A stretch of 64,000 nucleotides of DNA from contig QANY01008042.1 in assembly GCA_003255025.1 (NCBI GenBank), positions 3,212,077 to 3,276,076 on the forward strand. The letters are read 5' to 3'. Of this stretch, positions 47,801 through 58,037 are shown piece by piece. Each line of letters starts with the position of its first letter. The stretch's first letter is position 1. This stretch comes from Datisca glomerata. Its lineage: Eukaryota; Streptophyta; Magnoliopsida; Cucurbitales; Datiscaceae. Position numbers and translations under genes: made by a program. The notes beneath the pieces were generated by a model, which searched no databases, was not told the origin of the DNA, and saw only the letters and a program-made list of their open reading frames with translations.

Positions 47801-48881
47801 GTTGAGAGAGATGGAACTTGTTTTAGATTAGAGTTATAATATGACATTTTAATAATAATGTCAGCAAAAGCTACACTATTTGTATAGGTACCCACGCCTG
47901 ATTAAAAGTGGAAAAAACTCATGACAATTTTAAAATTAACTATCATAGTAGATAAGTATATAATGACTGATTATTTAAACATTGTCATGTTAGCTAAAAA
48001 CAAAAAAAGTACTCTTTAACGCCTTTTTTTGTGACAGATTTTAGAGACCTGCCATAAAAACTAAGCCCTTGCTATCATTATAACCTATTTTTGTTGTAGT
48101 GAACAAACTCGACAGACCAGATGACTAGGGATTCTTTAATTCATCAAATAAAATCAAAATCGAACAAAAGACTAAAACTGATTAAAACTAAAACCAAAAT
48201 AATCGGAAGTCTAAAGTGGATGCACTTTGGAAAATAATCCAACGAAACCAAAATCAACAGAAGACTAAAACTAATGAAACCCCAAGATCATATCTTTTGA
48301 TGGAGGGAGAAAACCCTCTCCGTCAAAGAAGAAATTTTAGAAATAGAGTGAGATGACGCACGGAAAGAGAAACCCTTGCTCGACCAATCACTAGCTCAGA
48401 GTTCAGGATGAAACCTTACTTGAGCCGTGATGCAATCTCACCATGGAAGATTACCGTCAAAGCTCTCCTAGAAGCCGCCGTGAAGTTTCCTTGCGCGCGA
48501 TCGGGAAGAGGGAGCTCCAATTGGCCAGTCGTCGCTCTATAAAGCGAGAAGAAAAAAATGACAAAGTAAAAGTATAATTAGGTTTATATTGATTATATAG
48601 TATGGCATTTTCGTGAATAAAATGAACTTTGAGATAAATAGTAAATTTTTGTAAATCATAAAACAATGATAGGTTTTTTTTTACTGCCATAATAAAAAGT
48701 TATATTGACAGCCCAAAAATTAGTTGTCATAGTAGAGAACACATTGATGACAACTAATTTTTGAGCTGTCATCTTACCCGAATTACTCTACCCTGCACTA
48801 TTTTCCTTTGGCAAATTTTAGAGAGCTGTCATTATATCAAAGATGTGGCTGTCATCTAAAATCAAAATTGTAGTAGTGGTT

Positions 48882-51800
48882 TTTTATTTTTGTGGTTAAT
48901 ACTTTATTGTAGGGGTTTGGTTCAAGATTGTGATCTATTTTTTTATACATATAATTAATGGCTAAATGTGATTTTTTTTGTTTAAAAATTATAGATTTCC
49001 TCTTTTTTTGCATATCTTTAAGATTACAAATTATTGGCCATGATATGATTTGGATCTGATTAGTCGCGATAATAGAGTTTAGTAGGAAAATGGTGGTGGT
49101 GATTATGTAAATGAATGAGCGTTGTATGAGATTTCTAGTCTTCCTTGTTTTGTATCTGACCTTATTCTTCATGATAAAGTGAATTGCTTTTGTATTGAGC
49201 TCTATTAAAATGTTGGACTTTTGTATTGAATTCTATTACAATATTAGTCAAAGTAGGGAACCAAATTTCCATTTTTTGTGACAGTTTTTATTTTAACTAA
49301 TTATATATTTGTTAACAATTTATATAAAAACAAAAGAATGGTCCGGCTCCGGCATGAGACGGCATCCGTTTTAGCTAAACTGTATAAAGGTCTGCCCTGA
49401 GCACACGTACGCACGAACTAAAATTGCAAACAATTTAAAGTGCGAAGGGTATGGTTTAACATGCAAAATGATGATAGTTGAAACTTGACAGTTCAAAATA
49501 AAAAAACCACGAAGAAAAAAAATAAAATTTATTACACGAAGCAATTCTCTATAGGCGGAGCCCCTTTAGAATTTAATTGAAACAGAGTTATGCAATAGGA
49601 AACACCCGAAACAAAGAGCATGTTTATCTTTTTATAAGATTTATCAAAAAGGGTCGTAGAGGAAATCTATCTCCCATTATTCTCCAAACCTAGTCAATGA
49701 CTTTCTCTCATATAATGCTTAGCTACTTGATTATTTCATATCACTCTCTCTCTCTCTAGAAATTCAATGGAAAAGTTTCAAGACATGAAATGATGATGGA
49801 ATGTAAAGCTAAAGCTTAGCACCATAACGCCTTATGATGTTTCATTTCAAGTGCAAAGGCCAAAGTGCTGTTTGGCGGCAGAGGCCAAATTAAAGACCCC
49901 ACGATTTTATGTCACTATTTCTCCAACTTTTGTTGATGCGTTAGTTTTGGATCCATTATCAAACTCAGTGGGATTGGTCCAAAGGGTCCCCTACATGGCT
50001 TCAAGAGCTAACCCAAGATAAAACCATTCTCTCTTTCGTTTTCTTTCAAACATTCAAAACAAACAACTCCCTTGCTAGCTTCTTCCATTCAATGCCATGG
50101 CATATGGATGGGCCATTCAAAACCCATTTGCGACTGCGCTCCACTTGTTCTTGTTTTTCATTATTGGATAAGTACACTTTTAGACCTTCATATATTACTA
50201 TTTTGCACATTAAATCTTTCACTTTTTTAAGGTGAGAATATATACTGTATTCCTAAACTTTCAGTTAATGTAATATTATATATTTAATTAATCATCAATT
50301 TTGAAGCTGACAGAAGAAACAATATACGTCAATATTTTTGTCAGCATATTATAATATAAGGTTATGTGCATTCGCCCTCTCTTCGTGTCTCTACATGTTC
50401 ATATATGTAAACATGATTTGTAAATAACATAAGAATTCTTAAAGAATTGATCATTGAGCTTGTTAGACAGCTTACAAATTATAGCTGCGAGTACTTCAAA
50501 AATTTTTTTAGTCAAACGACTATTTCAACTAGTAGGCAACAGTTGTTCATTAATAATTACTTTTAATCATAATACTAGGAATAAGATCTAGAGAACATAT
50601 GAGAACAAAACTGACGTCGTTTGAGAAAAAAATTACGTAGTACTGTGGTATATATGTCATAAAATATGATGCGATTAGGCCTTCATTACTAATTAGGATC
50701 TAATGACATAAAATATTATGTTATTTAATATTCTCATTATCATTGCATGACACTATAAGTATATATATAGAGAGAGGACTGTGATATAGATGGTACGCAT
50801 GAAATGCAACATAAGTTGACCCAAGAAATTGAAACCTTTGATATTGGATGCTGAGGTGTCAACACTAGTTACTTTTTTTAGGTTGCCTAAAAAAAGGGAA
50901 TGAACAATAAGAAGCAACATATATAGGACAAACTGGAAATAGGGAACACACACCACCTATTTCGAAGAAGGGATAAAATTATAAAGGATATATTGCTACA
51001 TGGTCTCATTATTACTTTCACGTCCTTCACATAGTGATTAAGATACTATGTGATTCCACTACAATAAACATGTGCTTCTATAGCACAGTAGGATTAAATT
51101 TTGTATCAAAACACTAAGGAAAGTAATGGGTAGGGCACGGGTTAATTCACTTGGGCTAGGGGGATAAAAAATTACTCAACCCACCTAGAAAATTGCTCAC
51201 AAGAACCCTCTTTCTTTCGACCTCTTTCTCTCAGTTTCAACCCTTTTTCTCACTGATCTTAGAGTTCATCGAACCTCACTTTCTCTTTGAAGCAGCTATG
51301 TTCTCTTCGCAACCCTCTTTCTCTCAGCTTCAACATCTCTTTCACTCACCGATCTTAGGCTTTCAAGTTAGCCGCGATATATGCATTCAGTGGGGTCATT
51401 TATAGATGCATTAGGTTTCTTAGTATACGGAGGAAGGCGAGTCTTCAGTGTGATGCTTTGTAGTTATAATATTTAGAGAATTTTATCCATGGTGATATCC
51501 TGTGGATTCATGAAATTTTGGTCGTATGTCAAAATATTTTCCAATATATTTTTCATGCTTCGGCATTTTCGTATTGAATCTATAGGGAAAACAAAGAAAC
51601 TACATGAGGTATTCTAAAGAGAAAGACAGTGAATGACCTATCTTGGCTGAAGGTTTTACTTAAGACTTGAACATTTACCATTAACTACAGTGAGTGGAGG
51701 TTGGTTTTACTTTAACATGCGTATGGTTGTGTTTCAGTCAATGATGAGCTATGTAACTGTAAGGCTTTCTTGTTAGAAGCATATAGTGGAAGTTTGTTTG

Positions 51801-54595
51801 ATATGTTTCTACTTCCTTCAGTGATATTACTAGTGTACTCCGTAAATGATTAATAAAAGAATGGTCCATTGTTGAAAGAATGGTAGCTGAGCGAGACTTT
51901 GTATTCATTGTGTTTTTCTTCTCCTCTAAGTTGCCTTGATCTTTAGGTACTCCAAAGCCCAAGATTTGTTAATACTAGCTGTATTTTAACAAATGAACGT
52001 AATGATACAGAGTATAGATATGAAGTGGTCAGTACATACTTAAAAATGGAGATCTAGTTTCTGTTTTGTTTATGAAGTATTGTTTCAGTGCTAAATGTTT
52101 ATTGTAGTTGCTAAGGATGTTGCCTCTCCTGGTCTAACCTAGTTCGATTGATTTTTTTTTCTCTTATGTTGAGATTATATAATTGCAAGATTATAAAATC
52201 ATATCTACCCCCTGTTGTGATTTTCTTCTTTTAGGTATGAGTTTAGTATAATTAATGATAGAAGGTCGTCTGATGTTCCATGCTTCTTCTTGGAGATGTA
52301 GGGCACATACAGTCTTTGAACCAATATTTCTTTGTAATAGATCAATAATCGATGGATGCTTACGATCCTCTTTTTGAGTCTGAAATTCTTTGGGATTAGA
52401 TAATAGAAGAAGATAGTGCTGGCGAATAATATGGCAATTTACGAATTTCATGACCCAATGACCATGATTTGGTTCCTTTCATGAAGAGCATAAGATGATT
52501 ATTGGTTAGTGTTAGTTGAACTTTTCCTATCCATCCGTTGATAGATTTTCTACATTTTTTTCTTATTATAAAAATTATGGCATTGCAGAATATACAAATC
52601 TGAAGTATTAGGTAGGGGCATTAATTATGTGATGTGTATGAGTGCAAGAAAGTTGTCAATTTCAATTATATCTGAAATCGTAATTTATTCCATCATCAAC
52701 AAAATCACTAACCCTTTTCACTTTAAGCTCTCTAGGCTCAACTGGGTAATGACCAGAAAAGTAAGCATAACAAGCCCAACAACTTCTACAAACTATCAAA
52801 TGGAAGTAGTGAAGTGCAAGCCAAACATATGTAAATCTAACATTTCAATCCACATTTCTAGCATTCCTCCCTCCCCACATTTGTAACATCATCCTGACAT
52901 TTCAATTATGTCCACAAATTATGTCAACCCACATTTCTGGCTCTCACAATACTAATCATTATAGAAGAAAAGTTTAAAATCCAACCCTACCAACATAAAT
53001 AAACCAGATACAAATGCAAGAATACAAATGACATTGTATTATATGGCATTGTTTCTCATTACATCAACAACGTTAGGCCACACATTTCAACTCCTGCCTA
53101 ATAAAGTAATAAGACATGTTAAAGTGGTTTAGAGGGCTTCATCTTTTTTACGTTGAATTAGAGATCATCAGCTTCAAAGATTGACCTTTCTTCATAAGGA
53201 TCTAATAGAAACAACCGGCCGAATAGATCACCAAGTCAATCGCATAAAGGATCAAAAAGCATGCATATGCTCTGTCCCACATATCTATTTGAGTAGCTTA
53301 GAATCCATTGATGGGAGCTGAGTTCAAGCAAATCGAAATCAGAATGTGGAGAAAGTTAGGGGTGGTCTCTGATACTTATCATTTTTTTAATCTATAGAAG
53401 CCTTTTTTTTAAATTTATGATTAAACATTGGTAACGCGGGGAACGACTTGCACTTCACTAATATAAATATAAGTTGTATATTCAACACACTGATAAGCAG
53501 TGAATTTAATCAGGATTTTTACAAAATTATGATTTAAAAGAAAGTTCTAGTATAAATCATTTTATTTCATTTAGAAGATTTGTTGCGGGGTTTTTTTCCA
53601 TTAAAAATTGGGCTTTTCGTTTCGTAGGAGAGAGATTCACCAATTGTGAAGATCAATCAAAAGGTTAGTCTTGCACGTAGACTTTTATTTACCATATCCT
53701 TCTACTCTTCCTTTCTTGTACATGTGAGAATGCAAATTCTATTATTATAATTTCTTTTATTTTGGCTTATGTTGAGAATAAGTAGTACTTTTTTTTTCTG
53801 TGAGAAATTTTATCTTGGACTTAAATATGTACTCGGGAAAAAGAAGAACGAAAAATACTACCATCATAGATCTCATTCAAACCTTGTTTTTATGTATTAA
53901 AGGCTAGAAATAACTATGTTTATGTGCGTTGCCGGGGGAAGAGGGTAATCCAAAGCATTTAGACATCCATGTACAAGAGAGTTATGACATAAAATAACAG
54001 ACTAACAGAAAGTAATAATTTAGTCAATCCTTTATAATATCAATTAAACCGGATAAGCCAATAAAATGATTTCCTTTCTTTGTTCCGTTGTCCAAATGAT
54101 GGTTGAGTTATTCATTCTTCTGTCTAATGTTGTTTATTTCTTGTAGAGATCCAACGATCTTATTTCTTGCAGAAGTTCAATAATCAAAAGAATCCCAACA
54201 GAAGCAAGCAAGTCGCAAGGTACTCCTACAACCAAGGATATAACGGTTCATGAAGCTTCTCTACCTGGAAGACTACCACTTTCCCCTCCTCCTATGGTCA
54301 TTGGTCTTAGATCTACGTAACTTAAGCGATGTGGTTGTAACATTTATTTAGATGTGAACTTATACTAGTTTTTAATTTTTTTTTCTTGGGATATATTACT
54401 TTTACTTGCTCTATGAAAAAAATCAATATGTAATTGTCATTTTGAGATAAAATTTCTAGTGGAATAGTATGTAATAATTTTGAATAATTAATTAAAATGA
54501 TGTGATTTTGTTATTTTGTGATATCGTTAGGAAGTTAATTATTTTTATATTTGTACAATTGCAAAAATAAGTAACAAAAAATATTATCAAAGCTA
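48882..54595. other. Long intergenic region, no supported gene
   Basis: Open frames of up to about 106 codons occur on both strands (for example 48852-49172, 52191-52451, 52629-52886), but none shows a recognisable domain, splice context or biased composition. 51180-51400 is CT-rich and leader-like. A short (CT)n lies at 49742-49757. An acceptor-like and exon-like block at 54150-54320 (AGAAGTTCAATAATC to TAGATCTACG) cannot be tied to a gene. Confidence 0.5.
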
Positions 54596-54599
54596 TATT

Positions 54600-54895
54600 A
54601 ACAAAACGTTATGAAAAATGTAACAACACATTTCACAACATTTTATAACATGAAAATAATGATATCAAAAGTCTATTAAGCTTTCAAAAAATGCTATCAA
54701 AGAGATAAAAAATGCTATAAGAAACTTATCATAGCATTTAAAAAAATGCAACGGTAGAGATACCATAGCGCTTAAAAAATGTTATGGTAGGGTTACTATA
54801 GCATTTAAAAAATACAATCATAGGTTCTGATTTTTAATAATGTTAGTTAATATGACATTTTAAGAAACGCTATCAAAACGCTACGATAGCATTTT
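54600..54895. repeat. Subterminal repeat array, CACTA-like
   Basis: At least six copies in both orientations of ATAGCATTTAAAAAATG(C/T)-type words, combined with CTATGGTAG and CTATCAAA. Alternating inverted motifs like these resemble CACTA subterminal regions. No CACTA terminus is visible; the array stops abruptly against copia gag at about 54896. Confidence 0.5.
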
Positions 54896-55771
54896 TTCCG
54901 AGAAGATTGATGACTGTGTTGGATTTTAGAGCTGGAAGGGGTGGAATTCTATAATTGTGATTGAAATAGATGGGGTGGTACGCCAAGAACAAAAAGAAGG
55001 TTATCGTTGTTAGGGTACCATTGCTGATTTTGACCCCCACAGCTAGAGTTGAATCTGCCAGATGAACGATTTCCTCTACAATTCCTACCCCTAACCCTGT
55101 TGTTGCCACAGTTGGAGAAGGATGCAAGAAAGGCAGTGTTTTGGAAAAAATTATCCTGAGGTTTATGTTGGGATTCTAAAATTTTTTCCTCTGTTTTAAG
55201 AACATTGAGTTCTTCAAGAGATAAAGGTTGAGCCCGAGTTCTAATGGATGTTTGAACAGTATTATATTCAGGAGGAAGACCATTAATAGTATAAAAAAGA
55301 AGATCCTCAGCTTCAATATTAACAGATACAACAGAGAGCTTATTACTAACTTCGTTGATGCGTTGAATACAAGTATCAATGTTTTTAGAAGGTTTCTTTG
55401 AGATGGATTGAAGATTAGAGTTTAATTACAAAATATTGGTTCTGGATAGAGAAAAAAACCTGCGTTCAATGCATTCCCAAATTTCCCTGAAAGTTGTGCA
55501 GCCAACAACATATGAACGAGCAGTAAAGGAAAGTGTGGCATTGATCAGAGTCATTAGAGCCTAATCTCGAGCTACCCATTGATCAAAATTTGGATCTTAA
55601 ACCTGTAAATTGTCGATCTTGATGCATCTAGGAGGACACGATACAAACCTATCTACAAACCCGAATCTGGTATTTCTAGAGGATGAAATTCGTGGAGTCT
55701 AACTGTATAGAAACAAGATTACAGATGTTGGACAACAGAAAAATTGGTGAGTGAGGAGTCGAATCTGCCAT
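54873..55771 (-). pseudogene. Copia gag remnant (UBN2-like)
   Basis: The start ATG at 55771 gives MADSTPHSP, then NLVSIQLDSTNFIL, a typical copia gag opening. It continues FDQWVARD, ALMTLINATLSFTARSYV, TTFREIWECIERRF and LSRTNIL, then EAEDLLFYTINGLPPEYNTV, the core of the UBN2/gag-polypeptide domain. After that comes an Arg/Gly/Asn-rich nucleic-acid-binding tail (NNRVRGRNCRGNRSSGRF). A few stops interrupt it, but long stretches stay open, so decay is moderate. No zinc knuckle or protease follows. Confidence 0.85.
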
Positions 55772-55963
55772 AGCCAGCGATGATGAAGAAAATAAATTTG
55801 TAAGGGGTTTGAAGTGGGTTCGTGAGAGGAAGAGGAATGGGGTAATTTCAGAGAGTTATTTTGAGAGTTAATTTGAGAGCTAAATTGAATACCAGTAGAA
55901 TCTTGAGTAGCGGTTGACTGATTCTCTATATTGTCTTCCGTGGATCAACGACGCGAGTCAGGT

Positions 55964-55975
55964 GCTCTGATACCA
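55964..55975 (-). other. Primer-binding site (initiator tRNA-Met)
   Basis: TGGTATCAGAGC on the minus strand, immediately next to the LTR edge at 55976. It is identical to the PBS at 38798-38809, although the two elements' LTRs are unrelated. Confidence 0.92.
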
Positions 55976-56245
55976 TGAAGAAAGTAAAGAACAGAAGAAG
56001 AAAGCAGATTGAAGGAGAAGAGAAGAAAGCAATGAAAGTCGAAGAGGAGAAAAGAAAATCATTCAATGTATTCTGTAAAATCACTAAAAAAAGAAGAGAG
56101 TTACTTTAGTTTAACCAGAGTAAGACCTAATCAAATTGCCAGAAAGATAGAAATACCCCTGAACTAAAACTAATCACTTTAACAACATGCACCTTTTTGT
56201 AGTCTAACATTAAAAATATATTAAACATTAATTAAAACTCTTTCA
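55976..56245 (-). repeat. 5' LTR of the truncated copia element
   Basis: About 270 bp, beginning TG and ending CA on the coding strand, bounded inside by the PBS. The inner part is GA-rich. No second copy is present in the window. Confidence 0.75.
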
Positions 56246-57965
56246 GCTACCTCCAACAACTCGTTTGAATTGAATTATATTTCTTCACGCTCGTTTAAAT
56301 GCATTGTTAGATTGCACCATGTTTAGCTGGGTTGCAAATTGTTTGCATTCTTCGACCACTTCCATATCAAAAGGAGAAAGAGGGGCAAATTGTCTTGTTA
56401 ATAACATTTACCATACACTTGTCATTAGCATTTATATGAAACATACATCTCATCAAAATGCCCTTAACAGGGCGTTAATTATTTGACGAGCTAAACACAT
56501 TGAAGAGTAATTTTATAAAATTGGAAGACTAAATTGGTTCATTCTCAAAGTTTTTTTTTGAAAGAGCTCTTTCTCTAAAGTTGAGGCATATAAATTGCAC
56601 CACCAGGTATACAAGCTGAATTCAACGTAAGAAAAATGGAGATTATAGCCATTTTTTATATGATTTAGTAATTAGCCGGAAAAAATTGTTTGCATAACTG
56701 GTCGGATTTTAAGTACTTTAATTTCGCAGAAACAAATCTGTCTACAATTCACAGACCTCAAATTTAATCATATTATAGAAATATATACACGTAGTACGTA
56801 ATAACTGTTTACACATAGTACATAAATGATTCCCACAGTATAAAGTATATATTCATTTCCTAATTGTACAAAATCAGTCAATTTTTGTAATCTATTATAT
56901 TTTGGGTGGTCATTTGCTTACTTATATTTCTTCGGGGAACTACATGAATGATCAATTTTTAAAGCGAAGTTAAGTAAATGAGTGGACAATTAAAAATTAG
57001 CAAAGTTAAATAAATGAGTAGACAATTAAAAATTAGCAAAACTGGTTCAAATAAGAACTACAAATTAATAAGTCACATCAAACCACTGATGTTTTCAATG
57101 ACGTGAGGGAAATTTAAAATTATCGATAATTTATTTAAATTCACCCTTCAAACTTGTCATTTTTAGGACTTTATACATAAATAGCTATATTATAAAAGTT
57201 TAATTCAAAAAATACACAACAAATTTGATAAACATCAAATATAGTCATATTTTATGGGTCCACCTATTAGAAGCACTTTTGTTCCTATTATACCCTTTTA
57301 TATAATATTTAATGATTATTTTATAAAAAATTAAAAAACTTATAAACCCACCAATCTATCTCCTAATATATATATATATATATATATATCTTTCTCTCTC
57401 TCAACTATTTATAATGAATATATATGTTATATATTACATTTATAAACAATATAAATAAATAATATATAAATATATATGTTATACATAGCTTGTATATATA
57501 AAGTATCTTGCATATATATAATACATAGAGAGATAAGTCAGTTAGATACAGAGATAGAGAGAGATAGAGAAAATTATTAATGAAATTTGCTAGATTAAAT
57601 ATTTTTTTTAGAACAATGCTATATTTGATATTTTATAAAAGTACTGAATAAAATTAATTTTAAAATTGGTAAGTTGTCTAAACAGTATCATTCCTATTTT
57701 TTTATCGTCTTTCCTATTTCTTCTAACGTGGTTACGCCCTGATTAACCCAATTTGAACTTCCCAACTTGGGTTGGCCTCATTTGATGGGAAGCGAACCAT
57801 TTATATTTGAGCCCAACGAGCTGAACATAGGAACGGCCCAGTCTATGGGCAAAATAGTAATTAGGATTACGAAGAGAGGCCACTCTGAAAAAGTAAAATA
57901 CAGCAGATAATCAATTTCACGTCAAGCAAAGAGCACCTCATCCTCGAGCATAGGCTCTTTGAGAC
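56246..57965. other. Intergenic region upstream of the At3g49140-like gene
   Basis: Contains the second copy of the dispersed repeat and an (AT)n tract (57368-57388). The last 250 bp before 57971 become less AT-rich and are the likely core promoter and leader; no TATA box is clear. No coding region is supported. Confidence 0.5.
57160..57365. repeat. Dispersed repeat, copy 2
   Basis: Colinear with 15495-15712: shared ATAAATAGCTATATTATA-type start, ATATTTAATGATTATTT and CTTATAAACCCACCAATCT at the end. Non-coding. Confidence 0.7.
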
Positions 57966-57970
57966 GAAGA

Positions 57971-58003
57971 ATGCCAGTGGATTTCAATCTCATTGTTGAA
58001 TAG
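57971..58003 (+). other. Upstream ORF, 10 codons
   Basis: ATG at 57971 opens MPVDFNLIVE and a TAG at 58001-58003, 34 bp before the main start at 58038 and in another frame. If the leader includes it, it could reduce translation of the main reading frame. Whether it is transcribed is inferred. Confidence 0.5.
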
Positions 58004-58037
58004 CGCTGGAAAGAGACTGAAATTGATCGAAGCTGCC

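Larger units (their letters stand above)
44232..48101 (-). mobile_element. CACTA element carrying non-transposase DNA
   Basis: The left terminus is CACTACTACAATTTTG at 44232 and the right terminus TTTTTGTTGTAGTG ends at 48101. The flanks are AAC on both sides (44229-44231 and 48102-48104), a proper 3-bp CACTA duplication. The left subterminal region has GATGACGGAGAAT-type repeats (44370-44500). Inboard of the right end is a (GA)n tract (to about 47798), positioned like that of the 19606 end. No transposase coding was found. Exon-like minus-strand fragments (for example VAPEYCMQLAKKLVNRLEEI near 45900-45810 and [18 protein letters not shown] near 45530-45470) may be captured gene pieces; I do not recognise their source. 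Confidence 0.58.
40525..48878 (-). mobile_element. CACTA (En/Spm-type) element, probably outer of a nested pair
   Basis: The left terminus is CACTACTATAAAAAGG at 40525 and the best topological partner is the right terminus ending GTAGTAGTG at 48878. Flanking trinucleotides are GTA and GTT, two of three matching. The minus strand carries transposase remnants at 42298-43191, so the 5' end is on the right. The element at 44232-48101 lies inside. An alternative pairing, 44232 with 48878, is supported by a 17-bp terminal match (CACTACTACAATTTTGA) but would cross rather than nest, and its flanks AAC/GTT do not match. The exact pairing needs family alignment. Confidence 0.6.
54870..56245 (-). mobile_element. 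Truncated Ty1/copia element: 5' LTR, PBS, gag only
   Basis: On the minus strand, the LTR (56245-55976), PBS (55975-55964) and gag (from 55771) follow in the right order and spacing. Everything after the gag C-terminus is missing, cut at the CACTA-like array near 54890. The LTR is TG..CA bounded and starts TGAAAGAGTTTTAATTAATG on the coding strand. Confidence 0.8.

Noticed and set aside
47566..47895. Minus-strand 109-codon open frame
   Set aside because: Also dominated by a translated GA tract, with CACTA subterminal sequence on one side.
52191..52451. 86-codon minus-strand open frame
   Set aside because: No domain, no repeated copy, no splice or promoter support; compatible with chance.
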